From: Bin5 sp965208965
GTDB taxonomy: Bacteria; Chloroflexota; Anaerolineae; Caldilineales; Caldilineaceae
Reading direction: 5' to 3'
NCBI GenBank assembly: GCA_965208965.1
Contig: OZ242384.1
Coordinates: forward strand, 3,224,001 to 3,288,000
Length of the DNA stretch: 64,000 nt
Below are positions 45,933 through 54,866 of the stretch, one piece after another. The notes under the pieces are model-generated. The model saw only the letters and a list, made by a program, of their open reading frames with translations. It was not told where the DNA came from and ran no database searches. The position numbers and the translations under genes were made by a program. How positions within the stretch are numbered: the first letter of the stretch is position 1; each line of letters starts with the position of its first letter.

Positions 45933-47936
45933 ATGCGGAAGAGAGCACACAAGAGGATTTCGCGGCGAGAGTTCATGCGCGTCTCTGCGTTTACGGCTGC
46001 CGGCGTAGTGGTCGTGGCCTGTGGCGCCGACGGCGGTCCGCCCGCGGAAGAAGCGGCAGCGGCCGACGAGGCGCCGGCCGAGGAGACCGCGGCTGAACCT
46101 GCGGCAGCGCCTTCGAAGTACAACGAGGCGCCGATGCTTGCGGAGATGGTAGCGAACGGCGACCTGCCGCCGGTGGATGAGCGGCTGCCAGTGGAACCCT
46201 TGGTCATCACACCAGAGGAAGAGATAGGTGACTACGGTGGAATCTGGAACAGGCTCGCGACCTCGGCCAGCGACAATCAGCTGGGGGGCAAGGTCGGTGG
46301 CGAACATCTTGTGCGCTACAACAAGGACGGCACGCAGATCAACCCGAACGTCTTTGAGAGCTGGGAAGTGTCGGACGACGGCTCTACCTTCACATTCAAC
46401 CTGCGCCCGGGGATGAGATGGTCTGACGGCGAGCCGTACACGGCCAATGACCTCCTTTTCTATTATGAGGATGTGCTCCTCAATGAGGACCTGACGCCCT
46501 CGTTCCCCAACTGGCTCATCGTCGCCGGCGAGCCGGTGGTGATTTCAAAGCTGGATGAATACAAGGTCGAGTTCAAATTTTCGGCTCCCTATGCACTGTT
46601 TATCAACGTGCTTGGCTCACTGTGGGGGGACAGATTCGCCAGATACTGCGCCCATTACTTGAAACAGTTCCACATTGACTATGCCGACAAGGATGAGCTG
46701 GAAGCGATGATGAAGGATGCCGGCGTGGAACACTGGTACCAGCTGTTCGGCACGAAACCGGATACCAGGCGCAACCCGGACACGCCCAGCTATCTTCCCT
46801 GGAATCTGAGCACGCCTTCACACAGCGATCCGCTGGTCGCCGATCGCAACGCTTTCTATTGGAAGGTCGATCCGGAGGGCAATCAGCTGCCTTACATCGA
46901 CGCCATCCACTGGAGCCTGGTCGACGGCAAGGACCAGCTCAACCTGCGCGCGATTCAAGGCGAAGTTGACATGCAGTTGCGTCATATAACCTTCGACAAC
47001 GTGCCCTTGTTCATGGACAACCGGGAGAGGGGCAACTACCGCGTCATGCTGTGGGACAGAGGGCAGGTAACCGATACCGTCCTGCATCTCAATCACACAA
47101 ACAAAGATCCCGTGCTGCGAGAGATCGTCCAGGATAAGCGCTTCCGCTACGCGCTCTCGCTGGGCATGAACCGTGAAGACATCAACGAAGCTGTCTATCT
47201 GGGTCAGACTGAACCCACCCAGGTATCCCCGACCAAGAACTCGCCGGTCTACTGGGAACCTCAGGCCATAAGCATGACCGAGCACGATCCCGATCAGGCC
47301 AATGCCTATCTGGATGAAATGGGTCTCACCGAGCGGGACGACGAGGGATACAGGTTGCGCCCTGACGGTGAGCGGCTCAGCCTGGTGTTTGAGTATGTGG
47401 CAATCTTCGCCGCCTGGGGCGACATCGCCGAACTGCTGACCTCCCAATGGAAGGAGATCGGGCTGGAGCTGATCAGCACCGAAATCGACCGCAGCCTCTT
47501 CGGCCAGCGCCTCAGCGCCAACGAGCTGGACCTCGGCGTATGGCACAGCAGCGGCGAGTGGAACCCCTTCATCGAACCGCGTTCCTTTGTGCCGATTGTG
47601 AACAACTATGCGCTACGGCAGTACGCCTTCTACTACAATAGCGGCGGCAAAGAGGGGTTTGAGCCCACCGGTGATATTCTCAAGGCAATCGAGATCTGGG
47701 AAGAGATCAAGACAACGGTGGATGTGGAGACGCAGCACGCACTGTTCCGCGAGATCCTCGAACTCAACAAGGAGAACCTGTGGCAGATCGGCGTCACAAC
47801 CGCGCCGCCGCAGCCGGTGATCGTCAAGAACTACTTCCGCAACGTGCCCGAAGACGGCATGTTTGACGACCAGCCGCGTTCGCCCTCGAATACGGGAATG
47901 GAGCAGTACTTCATCCGCGCAGGTGAGGACACATAG
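45933..47936 (+). CDS. Large ABC transporter substrate-binding lipoprotein, orphan 1
   Basis: This is a 667-residue family 5 solute-binding protein. It has a twin-arginine motif (SRREFMR, residues 10-16) and a lipobox Cys30 (VVVAC), then an acidic Ala/Glu linker. The mature N-terminus has the motif YNEAPMLAEMVANGDLPPVD, shared with the second orphan at 56348. The hallmark DDGSTFTFNLRPGMRWSDGE region follows. At more than 650 residues it belongs to the long subgroup often linked to oligosaccharide or peptide uptake. No permease or ATPase gene is adjacent; the next genes are beta-propeller proteins. AAGGAGG lies six bases before the ATG. The ligand is unknown. Confidence 0.9.
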   Translation: MRKRAHKRISRREFMRVSAFTAAGVVVVACGADGGPPAEEAAAADEAPAEETAAEPAAAPSKYNEAPMLAEMVANGDLPPVDERLPVEPLVITPEEEIGDYGGIWNRLATSASDNQLGGKVGGEHLVRYNKDGTQINPNVFESWEVSDDGSTFTFNLRPGMRWSDGEPYTANDLLFYYEDVLLNEDLTPSFPNWLIVAGEPVVISKLDEYKVEFKFSAPYALFINVLGSLWGDRFARYCAHYLKQFHIDYADKDELEAMMKDAGVEHWYQLFGTKPDTRRNPDTPSYLPWNLSTPSHSDPLVADRNAFYWKVDPEGNQLPYIDAIHWSLVDGKDQLNLRAIQGEVDMQLRHITFDNVPLFMDNRERGNYRVMLWDRGQVTDTVLHLNHTNKDPVLREIVQDKRFRYALSLGMNREDINEAVYLGQTEPTQVSPTKNSPVYWEPQAISMTEHDPDQANAYLDEMGLTERDDEGYRLRPDGERLSLVFEYVAIFAAWGDIAELLTSQWKEIGLELISTEIDRSLFGQRLSANELDLGVWHSSGEWNPFIEPRSFVPIVNNYALRQYAFYYNSGGKEGFEPTGDILKAIEIWEEIKTTVDVETQHALFREILELNKENLWQIGVTTAPPQPVIVKNYFRNVPEDGMFDDQPRSPSNTGMEQYFIRAGEDT

Positions 47937-48237
47937 TACGACTTTACTACAGTGCGACTCGCCGGATACGGTCTCCATTCTCTTCGAGCTGAAGGGTCGA
48001 GAAGCGCTGGCGAGGTGGCGTGCACAAACGTAAGAACGAATTAGTAGCGGCCGCGGGCCTGCCGGAAACTGCTGGGCCCGCGGCCACGCGTTTGTACGGC
48101 CCTGTGCAGGTGATCAAAGGGCGCGTTCCCACCTCCGGACATGGGGCGCAGGAGGAAGGTGAAGAGACAGCGGCGAGTCTTCCTTGCAAAGTCGTCGAGT
48201 CCTCTGACGGCCAAGTAGAGTAACGCCTGGAGAGATT
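47937..48237. other. Spacer between orphan SBP 1 and propeller 1
   Basis: This 301-bp gap contains the strong hairpin at 48049-48085. A 67-codon GTG-started frame at 48020-48223 runs through the hairpin and shows no domain, so I do not call it. Confidence 0.5.
48049..48085. repeat. 11-bp perfect GC inverted repeat
   Basis: GGCCGCGGGCC (48049-48059) is exactly inverted at 48075-48085 with a 15-base loop. It lies 112 bp after the solute-binding protein gene. There is no T-run. It may stabilise or separate the upstream transcript. Confidence 0.55.
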
Positions 48238-49401
48238 ATGAGCAGATCACATAAGAACCATGTTGCCAGAGCAATCACCAAGGGGCCGAAACACCATTTC
48301 TTCGGCTACTACGGCATCTGTCCCTGGAACTCCACCGGCCAGTACCATCTTTGCCTGCAGTCCGATTTTCACGATCGTCCTCCAGTCGCCGGTGACAGCG
48401 CCGTGGTCGGTTTCGTGGACATGGAAACGGGCAGGTTCGAGGGCGTAGCGGAGACGCAGGCGTGGAACCTGCAACAGGGCTCGATGTTGCACTGGCTGCC
48501 GACGGCCCCCGACCGGATGATAACCTACAACGCCCGCGAGGACGACCGCTTCGTCGGCATCCTGCAGGACATTCACAGCGGAGAGAGACGCGTACTCCCC
48601 TACCCTATCAGCGCGATGGCCCGCAACGGCCGCCAGGCGCTGGGCCTGAACTATGCCCGTCTCAAGTCGCTGCGGCCGGTGGTCGGCTACGCGGGTCTGC
48701 CTGACGCCTTCGCAGACCAGAACCATCCCACCGAGGACGGCGTCTACTCCATGGATACGCAGACCGGCGAGACCCGCGTTCTGGTCTCCTACGAGGAGGC
48801 GCGGGCGTTTCTCAGCCAGTACGAAGAGGTGCAAGCGCGCAAGATCTGGTTCAACCACACGATAATCAACCGAGACGACACGCGCGTTGCCTTCGTTGTG
48901 CGCTACCGTGACGAAACCAGAGAGATCAGGCACACAATTCTGCTCTCCGCCAGCATGGACGGGGGAGATTTGCGCATAGTGACAGACCTGGGCGCGTCCC
49001 ACTTTGACTGGCTGACCGAAGAGCTGATTTTCGGGTGGGTGACGATGAAGGAGGGGCAAAAATACTACCTGATCAACGACAGGACCGGCGAATACGGGGC
49101 GGTGCGGCCCGACGTCCTGACCAAGAACGGCCACTGCAGCTTTACCCGTGACGGCACGTGGCTGTTGACCGATGAATATCCTGACGAGAAGAGCCGCCAG
49201 GCCCTGCTGCTCTGGCACATGGTCGAGGAGCGGCTGGTTGTTCTGGGGCGGTTCCACTCGCCCGAACCGTTCCGCGGCGAAATCCGCTGCGACCTGCACC
49301 CCCGCTGGAGCCGGGACGAGCGTCAGGTCAGTTTTGACTCGGTCCACGACGGCAGCCGGCAGATCTACGTTGTCGACGTGGCGGAGGTCGTGGACCGATG
49401 A
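48238..49401 (+). CDS. Beta-propeller protein, oligogalacturonate lyase-like, paralogue 1
   Basis: This 387-residue protein is predicted to be a beta-propeller made of PD40/WD40-like blades. The N-terminal GPKHHFFGYY (residues 16-25) is shared by four proteins in this region. Recurrent His-containing motifs (HWLPTAPD, KIWFNHT, GASHFDW, KNGHCSFTRDGTWLLTDEYP and CDLHPRWSRDE) are reminiscent of the metal-binding histidines of oligogalacturonate lyases (PL22), which share this fold. I infer a carbohydrate-related lyase or binding function; it is not proven. There is no signal peptide, so the protein is likely cytoplasmic. The paralogues follow at 50126, 51371 and 52632. A 24-bp perfect palindrome lies 63 bp downstream. 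Confidence 0.75.
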   Translation: MSRSHKNHVARAITKGPKHHFFGYYGICPWNSTGQYHLCLQSDFHDRPPVAGDSAVVGFVDMETGRFEGVAETQAWNLQQGSMLHWLPTAPDRMITYNAREDDRFVGILQDIHSGERRVLPYPISAMARNGRQALGLNYARLKSLRPVVGYAGLPDAFADQNHPTEDGVYSMDTQTGETRVLVSYEEARAFLSQYEEVQARKIWFNHTIINRDDTRVAFVVRYRDETREIRHTILLSASMDGGDLRIVTDLGASHFDWLTEELIFGWVTMKEGQKYYLINDRTGEYGAVRPDVLTKNGHCSFTRDGTWLLTDEYPDEKSRQALLLWHMVEERLVVLGRFHSPEPFRGEIRCDLHPRWSRDERQVSFDSVHDGSRQIYVVDVAEVVDR

Positions 49402-49464
49402 AGGGCAGGCGTATTGGAGGAAGCTAAGACCAAGGGGAACGACTACTTCGCGAAAGACAATACG

Positions 49465-49488
49465 CCAACTGTGGTCGACCACAGTTGG
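49465..49488. promoter_or_regulatory. 24-bp perfect palindrome
   Basis: CCAACTGTGGTC (49465-49476) is followed at once by its exact reverse complement (49477-49488). A loopless palindrome of this size looks like a dimeric regulator's binding site, though it could also fold as a hairpin ending the upstream transcript; no T-run follows. Confidence 0.45.
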
Positions 49489-49637
49489 TTAGACTCGGAA
49501 TCGTTGCGGAGCGTGGACTACCCGTTTTGAGTTTAGTTTGTCAGAGGCGAACTTTGGCGACTTGCGCCGGCTCTGCTGACTTTTGGACTGATTTACTGGC
49601 TGCGCAAGTGTATTGAATTGACCGAGAGCTGGACACA

Positions 49638-50039
49638 ATGTTTATCGGTACCGGCTACTTTTCCAACTGCAAAGCGTGCGGCAAGAAAGTTCGGATCAGG
49701 CTGCGAAATTGCCCTCACTGTAACGAACCCGACCCACAATTGAGAAACTGGCTGGGATGGAGAGTGGACTATACAAAGGACTTGGATCCAAGTGTTTCCA
49801 GCAAATGGAAGTCGGTGTGGCCTTTCCGAACACGCATCGGAAAACGACTAAAGACCTTCTTGTTAATCGCTATTGTTGTCACGATACTCGCCGTAGACTA
49901 CTTATCACCCGCCTTGCTAATCGAATTCCTCAGAATGCCCCCAGAGTTCTTCGAGAGTTGGTGGTCTGCTTTACTGTATACCGCCATGTACATTGTGGTC
50001 GCGATTTGCCTGGTTACTTTACTGAGAGGGAAGGACTGA
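49638..50039 (+). CDS. Zinc-ribbon protein with two membrane helices
   Basis: This 133-residue protein has an N-terminal zinc ribbon with Cys11/Cys14 (CKAC) and Cys25/Cys28 (CPHC). After a linker of about 40 residues there are two hydrophobic segments at about 72-92 and 107-128. It is not recognised as a named family. Its codon use is less GC-rich than that of the neighbours (for example TTGTTAATCGCTATTG in the first helix), and it sits alone between two propeller paralogues, so it may have been inserted later. It has no strong Shine-Dalgarno. Its role is unknown; membrane-anchored zinc ribbons often serve as adaptors. Confidence 0.65.
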   Translation: MFIGTGYFSNCKACGKKVRIRLRNCPHCNEPDPQLRNWLGWRVDYTKDLDPSVSSKWKSVWPFRTRIGKRLKTFLLIAIVVTILAVDYLSPALLIEFLRMPPEFFESWWSALLYTAMYIVVAICLVTLLRGKD

Positions 50040-50125
50040 AGACTTTTTCGCCTCAACGCACTGCCTGAATCAGGGGGAGCGGCAGGCAGTGTCGTACGAC
50101 TCCGTCAAATCACGTGGGAGGAATC

Positions 50126-51286
50126 ATGAGCAATACAGAAGAGAGCTTTGCTGCTAGGGCGATTACACAAGGACCGAAGCACCACTTCTTCGGCTACTAT
50201 GCCATCTACCCCTGGGATTCGACCGGCCGCTACCACCTCAGCCTGCAGTCGGACTTCCACGATCGTCCACCCGCCGACGGTGACACCGCAGTGATCGGAC
50301 TGGTGGATATGGAGACGAGCAGATTCGAAGGCGTGGCCGAAACCCAGGCCTGGAATCTGCAGCAGGGAAGCATGATGCACTGGCTCCCCACCGCGCCCGA
50401 CCGCCTCATCACATACAACGCCCGCGATGACGACCGCTTCGTCAGCGTCATCCAGGACATCCACACAGGGCACAAGCGGCAACTGCCTTACCCAATTGCA
50501 GCCATAACGCGCGACGGACGCAAGGCGTTAGGGCTGAACTACGCACGACTCTGGGATATGCGGCCCGTGGTGGGCTACCCCGGGCTAACCGACCCCAATG
50601 CGGATCAGAAACATCCCTCTGACGACGGCCTCTACATCATGGACACCGACTCTGGCGAGGGCAAACTGCTATTCTCATACGAAGACGCCCGCGACTACCT
50701 CAGAGACTATCCGGAGATTCAGAAATACAAGCTCTGGTTCAATCACCCCTTCATCAATCGCGACGACTCCCGCGTCGCCTTCGTTGTCGTCTACTGGGAC
50801 GACGCGGGGGCCAGGAGGACTGTATGCTTGTCGATGAACCTGGAAGCCGGAGACATTCGCATTCTGAACGACCTCGGCACATCGCACTGCGACTGGCGGA
50901 CCAAAGACGTCATCTTCGGCTGGTTCACGACGAAGGAGGGCGTTAACTTTTACCTTGTCAACGACGCCACGGGCGAATACGAGTCCGTGCGCCCCGACAT
51001 TCTCTCCCGGGACGGCCACTGCAGCTTTACCCGCGATGGCTCCTGGTTGCTGAACGACGAATACCCGGACGAGAACAACCTCCGCGCCATGTTCCTGTGG
51101 AACATGGCCGAAGAGCGTATGGTCGTCCTGGGGCGCTTCCTCTCTCCCCCGTTCTACCGCGACCAGACCCGCTGCGACCTCCACCCTCGCTTGAGCCGAG
51201 ACGAGCGGCTCGTCAGCTTTGACTCAATCCACGAAGGCAGCCGCCAGATCTACGTTGTGGACGTGGCCGAGGTCTTGGGACGTTGA
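50126..51286 (+). CDS. Beta-propeller protein, oligogalacturonate lyase-like, paralogue 2
   Basis: This 386-residue paralogue carries GPKHHFFGYY at 16-25 and the same chain of motifs (MHWLPTAPDRL, YKLWFNHPF, GTSHCDW, RDGHCSFTRDGSWLLNDEYP, CDLHPRLSRDE). In the blade where paralogue 1 has SHFDW this copy has SHCDW. The ATG at 50126 is preferred over a GTG at 50114 because a GGGAGGA Shine-Dalgarno lies directly between them. It is 84 bp upstream of paralogue 3, to which it is most similar in its N-terminal half. The conserved histidines across all copies suggest an active or metal-binding site has been kept. Function is as for paralogue 1, inferred only. Confidence 0.75.
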   Translation: MSNTEESFAARAITQGPKHHFFGYYAIYPWDSTGRYHLSLQSDFHDRPPADGDTAVIGLVDMETSRFEGVAETQAWNLQQGSMMHWLPTAPDRLITYNARDDDRFVSVIQDIHTGHKRQLPYPIAAITRDGRKALGLNYARLWDMRPVVGYPGLTDPNADQKHPSDDGLYIMDTDSGEGKLLFSYEDARDYLRDYPEIQKYKLWFNHPFINRDDSRVAFVVVYWDDAGARRTVCLSMNLEAGDIRILNDLGTSHCDWRTKDVIFGWFTTKEGVNFYLVNDATGEYESVRPDILSRDGHCSFTRDGSWLLNDEYPDENNLRAMFLWNMAEERMVVLGRFLSPPFYRDQTRCDLHPRLSRDERLVSFDSIHEGSRQIYVVDVAEVLGR

Positions 51287-51370
51287 GCCGCACTCACATT
51301 GCGAAGTGCTCATGATGCAGAAGGCGGAAACCTGGGCCGTTCAGCACTGCCCAACCATGTAGGAGGGACC

Positions 51371-52534
51371 ATGAGCAATACAAAGCGCAGCTTCGTCGCA
51401 AAAGCGATTACACAAGGTCCTAAGCACCATTTCTTCGGCTACTATGGCATTTACCCCTGGGATGCTACCGGCCGCTACCACCTCTGCCTTCAGTCCGACT
51501 TCCACGATCGCCCGCCCGCCGACGGCGACACCGCCGTAGTGGGCCTGGTGGAGATGGAGACGGGAAAGTTCGAAGGCGTTGCCGAAACACAGGCCTGGAA
51601 CCTGCAGCAAGGCTCGATGCTGCACTGGCTGGCTACTGCGTCCGACCGGCTTATCACGTACAACGCCCGCGACAACGACCGTTTCGTCGCCGTGGTGCAG
51701 GACATTCACAGCGGACGGAAGCGGATCCTGCCCCACCCAATCGCCGCCATCACCCGAGACGGGCGCAAAGCGCTGGGCCTGAACTACGCCCGCCTGAAGG
51801 CGATGCGGCCGGTTGTCGGCTACGCCGGGCTGGCAGATCCCTACGCGGACCAGAACCATCCGGCCGAGGACGGCCTCTACATCATGGACACGGATACGGG
51901 GGCGTCCCGCGTTCTGGTCTCCTATGAAGAGGTACGGGAATTCCTCAGCCACAATGAAGAGCTGCAGGCGGGCAAGATCTGGTTCAACCACCCCTTCATC
52001 AACCGCAACGACACCCGCGTCTCCTTCGTTGTGCGGGTCTACGACGAGAACAAGGAGATCGGCCAGACGACAATGCTGTCGGCCAGCATGGAGGGCGGTG
52101 AGCTGCGCGCCATGACCGATCTGGGCGCGTCGCATTGCGACTGGCTGACCGAGGAGCTGATATTCGGCTGGGTGACGATGAAAGAGGGGCCGGCCTACTA
52201 TCTGATGAACGACACGACCTGTGAGTACGAGGCGGTGCGGCCCGACATCCTCACCAGAAACGGCCACTGCAACTTTACGCAGGACGGGACGTGGCTGCTG
52301 ACCGACGAATACCCGGACGAAAACAGCCTCCAGCCCCTCTTTCTCTGGCACATGGCGGAGGAACGCCTGGTGCATTTGGGCAGCTACCATTCGCCTCTTC
52401 CGTTCCGGGGCGAGATCCGCTGCGACCTGCATCCCCGCTGGAGCCGGGATGAGCGCATGGTCAGCTTCGACTCCATCCATGAAGGGAGCCGGCAGGTCTA
52501 CGTTATGGACGTCTCGGAGGTGGTGGAGCGATGA
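51371..52534 (+). CDS. Beta-propeller protein, oligogalacturonate lyase-like, paralogue 3
   Basis: This 387-residue paralogue starts MSNTKRSFVAKAITQ and has GPKHHFFGYY at 16-25. The same His motifs are present (LHWLATASD, KIWFNHPF, GASHCDW, NGHCNFTQDGTWLLTDEYP, CDLHPRWSRDE). It is the closest relative of paralogues 1 and 2, and the three are probably a recent tandem expansion. The ATG at 51371 follows a strong AGGAGGGACC Shine-Dalgarno; an in-frame ATG at 51299 lies too far upstream. It is 97 bp upstream of the more divergent paralogue 4. There is no signal peptide. Confidence 0.75.
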   Translation: MSNTKRSFVAKAITQGPKHHFFGYYGIYPWDATGRYHLCLQSDFHDRPPADGDTAVVGLVEMETGKFEGVAETQAWNLQQGSMLHWLATASDRLITYNARDNDRFVAVVQDIHSGRKRILPHPIAAITRDGRKALGLNYARLKAMRPVVGYAGLADPYADQNHPAEDGLYIMDTDTGASRVLVSYEEVREFLSHNEELQAGKIWFNHPFINRNDTRVSFVVRVYDENKEIGQTTMLSASMEGGELRAMTDLGASHCDWLTEELIFGWVTMKEGPAYYLMNDTTCEYEAVRPDILTRNGHCNFTQDGTWLLTDEYPDENSLQPLFLWHMAEERLVHLGSYHSPLPFRGEIRCDLHPRWSRDERMVSFDSIHEGSRQVYVMDVSEVVER

Positions 52535-52631
52535 GGCGCGCCCGTATGGCAAAGTTCGCACTGAGAAGGGTAAAGACGGAGTCAATCAGAGCTTCTGATC
52601 GCTCCAACTGCATCACTGCCGGGAGGACAAT

Positions 52632-53798
52632 ATGATCCAGCCGCGCCCGATCACAACCGGCCCCAAGCATCACTGGTTCGGCTACTACGACAAGCTGCAG
52701 TTCGATCCGTCTGCTCGGTATGCGCTGGGCATGGAGGTGGAGTTCGAGCACCGCGCGCCGATGCCGGAGGACGTTGTCCGAGTCGGAATGGTCGACCTGG
52801 AGGACGGAGACCGCTGGGTCGAGCTGGGAGAGAGCCGCGCCTGGGGCTGGCAGGCGGGCTGCATGCTGCAATGGCTGCCGCAATCGGCTCAAGAAATAGT
52901 CTGGAACGACCGGAAAGACGGCCGTTTTGTCTGCCACATTCTGAACATCAGGACGGGTCGGAAGCGGACTCTCCCCCACCCAATTTTCACTCTCAGCCCC
53001 GACGGCCAAACCGCGCTGTCGATCGACTTTCATCGCCTTGAAGACATGCGGCCCGGCTACGGCTACATGGGCATACCCGATCCCTGGTACGGCGTGAATG
53101 CGCCAGAGGAGACAGGCATCCACAGGGTCGATCTTCGCACTGGCGAAAGCAGTTTGATCGTCAGTCTGGCAGAGGTGGCAGCCATCCCCTATCCAAACGG
53201 AGAGATCGGAGAGGCCAAACATTATTTCAATGTCCTTATCTTCAATCCGGGCGGCACGCACTTTCTCTTTCTCCACCGCTGGCGCTTCGGCGACGGACCT
53301 TTCCACACGCGCATGCTCACCGCTAGTGCGGACGGCTCAGAAGTGACGGTGGTGGACCACTCCGGCTACACTTCGCACCTGATCTGGCGGGGCGACAGCC
53401 GTATCCTGGCGTGGTCCCGGCGCCCCTCACATGGGGACGCCTACTACGTCTTCCCAAACGCCGAGGACGGTTCGTGCGGCCCCGATCAGATCGTGGGAAA
53501 GACAAAGATGCCGCTCAACGGGCACTGCACGTATCTGTCCGACAATGACTGGGTGCTGAACGACACCTACCCCCAAGGGGAAGAACGGCTGCAGGACCTC
53601 TATCTGTACCACGTCCCAACCGACCGCCGCGTTGATCTGGGACAGTTCCATTCTCCTCCTGCGTATACCGATACCCTGCGCTGCGATCTGCACCCGCGTT
53701 CAAGCCCTGACGGCAGCAAGATTGTGATCGACTCGACGCACGGCGGGAACGGACGCCAGATGTATCTGCTCGAGGTGGGAGAGGTGGTGGGCGCGTAG
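52632..53798 (+). CDS. Beta-propeller protein, oligogalacturonate lyase-like, divergent paralogue 4
   Basis: This 388-residue protein is the most divergent of the four propellers. It keeps GPKHHWFGYY (10-19), GCMLQWLPQ, HYFNVL, LNGHCTYLSDNDWVLNDTYP and CDLHPRSSPDGSKI, so the fold and the core histidines are preserved. It differs in having FEHRAPMPEDV in blade 1 and SHLIWRGDSRIL in place of the SHFDW/SHCDW motif, which suggests a distinct substrate. A GGGAGGA Shine-Dalgarno precedes the ATG. It ends the propeller array; a toxin-antitoxin pair follows about 200 bp later. Confidence 0.75.
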   Translation: MIQPRPITTGPKHHWFGYYDKLQFDPSARYALGMEVEFEHRAPMPEDVVRVGMVDLEDGDRWVELGESRAWGWQAGCMLQWLPQSAQEIVWNDRKDGRFVCHILNIRTGRKRTLPHPIFTLSPDGQTALSIDFHRLEDMRPGYGYMGIPDPWYGVNAPEETGIHRVDLRTGESSLIVSLAEVAAIPYPNGEIGEAKHYFNVLIFNPGGTHFLFLHRWRFGDGPFHTRMLTASADGSEVTVVDHSGYTSHLIWRGDSRILAWSRRPSHGDAYYVFPNAEDGSCGPDQIVGKTKMPLNGHCTYLSDNDWVLNDTYPQGEERLQDLYLYHVPTDRRVDLGQFHSPPAYTDTLRCDLHPRSSPDGSKIVIDSTHGGNGRQMYLLEVGEVVGA

Positions 53799-53997
53799 GC
53801 GTGGGGCCGGTAGTGGGGCAACTGCATTGGACTGGGCCGACAGGTCGCGATGCGGTCTTGATCAGGAGGGAGCGTTTGGTGTGCTGCAATAGCGCCCAAA
53901 CAGAGAAAGAAACTCCGGGCCCAATAGTGAAGCGGGCCCCAAAAGCCGGACAGCGAAAATGTGAGACGGAGGGAAACCCCTTCAAAACAGGAGGACT

Positions 53998-54207
53998 ATG
54001 AAGCTCAATATCAAACCGAAATATCTTGTCAATGAAAAGGGGCGGAAAACGGCGGCTGTTCTTTCGATGAAAGAATATCGCGCCCTGATGCAGCGGCTTC
54101 AGGATTTGGAAGACGCGTTAGAGCTGGATGAGGCGGTTGACACGGCCACAGGCTTTCGGGAGTACGCCGAAATACGGACAGAATTACAAAGCGAAGGCAA
54201 ACTCTGA
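53998..54207 (+). CDS. Type II antitoxin, Phd/YefM-like
   Basis: This 69-residue protein has the Phd/YefM-type N-terminus (PKYLVNEKGRKTAAVLSMKEY), which binds DNA, followed by a helical C-terminal region rich in Glu and Leu that would neutralise the toxin encoded eight bases downstream. An AGGAGGA Shine-Dalgarno lies before the ATG. Antitoxins of this family typically repress their own operon. It is small but normal for the family. The assignment is strengthened by the RelE-like partner. Confidence 0.85.
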   Translation: MKLNIKPKYLVNEKGRKTAAVLSMKEYRALMQRLQDLEDALELDEAVDTATGFREYAEIRTELQSEGKL

Positions 54208-54215
54208 AGGATGCG

Positions 54216-54473
54216 ATGGCTTACACCATCCATTTGGAGCAACGCGCTGAACGAGACTTGCGACGGTTGCCCCAAGACGTTGTCAGACGCCTTGACGCCG
54301 TGTTCCAGCAGTTAGCGGAAAATCCACGCCCAGACGGCATCGTCAAACTTTCGGGGAAGACGAGTTCCGGTTGGCGGGTACGCGTCGGAGACTACCGTAT
54401 CCTCTATCGAATCGAGGGAAGCCGTATAGAAGTCTATCGCATTAAGCATCGTCGGGACGCCTATCGTCGGTAA
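54216..54473 (+). CDS. Type II toxin, RelE/ParE family
   Basis: This 85-residue protein has the RelE/ParE fold pattern: YTIHLEQRAERDLRRLP, then a helical segment, LSGKTSSGWRVRVGDYRILYRI, and the C-terminal VYRIKHRRDAYRR. The strand-plus-Arg motif WRVRVGDYRILYRI is the family hallmark. RelE toxins cleave mRNA on the ribosome, while ParE toxins hit gyrase; the basic C-terminus and the RIKHRRDAY segment favour the RelE-type RNase. The gene starts eight bases after the antitoxin stop. Its stop is directly followed by the remains of a vapBC pair. Confidence 0.88.
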   Translation: MAYTIHLEQRAERDLRRLPQDVVRRLDAVFQQLAENPRPDGIVKLSGKTSSGWRVRVGDYRILYRIEGSRIEVYRIKHRRDAYRR

Positions 54474-54507
54474 CAGTCGAACACTAAACGACAACTCCGC
54501 GTCGCGA

Positions 54508-54612
54508 CCGCCGTTTGTAGCAGTCGACGGCAACCCCGCCTTTCGCGTCGACGCAAACTCGCGGCCCGTAACGAGCGAGGATGTTAGAGAGGCGCTCAGC
54601 AGTTGGCCGTAA
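54508..54612 (+). pseudogene. VapB-type antitoxin C-terminal remnant
   Basis: In frame with a TAA at 54610-54612 the sequence reads PPFVAVDGNPAFRVDANS and then RPVTSEDVREALSSWP, which resembles the C-terminal tail of VapB-type antitoxins that pair with PIN toxins. The N-terminal DNA-binding part is missing; upstream the frame runs into the RelE gene. It overlaps the vapC remnant start by ten bases, as an intact vapBC pair would. Confidence 0.55.
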
Positions 54613-54866
54613 CGGCGCTGCTGGATGTAAACGCCCTGGTTGCACCGGCTTGGCCTAGCCGTGTCCGTTATACAGCGGCGAGGGCCTTGTTCTCAAGACA
54701 CAGCCAAGATGGCTGGGCAACGTGTCTATTGACCGAAGCAGGAATCGTATCTTTGAAAGGCCGTTCCGCTTCCTCTACTTCGCCCTTGAGCCCTCGTTGC
54801 GCTCCTCAGTTAAGCGTTGCGCTCCGTAAAATTCACGACTTTGACGAGTCCGCCATTATCCTTTAG
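54603..54866 (+). pseudogene. VapC (PIN-domain) toxin, truncated
   Basis: A TTG at 54603 opens a frame with VTALLDVNALVAPAWPS, the PIN-domain start with its first acidic residue, and then AARALFSRHSQDGWATCLLT-EAGIVSL, typical of VapC. After about residue 53 the family resemblance is lost, and the frame ends at 87 codons against 130-145 in intact VapC, so the later acidic residues are absent. An internal deletion is likely. Together with the vapB tail it marks an inactivated toxin-antitoxin locus beside the live Phd/RelE pair. Confidence 0.6.

Noticed and set aside
48020..48223. GTG-started frame of 67 codons through the 48049 hairpin
   Set aside because: No Shine-Dalgarno and no domain; the hairpin explains the unusual sequence better.
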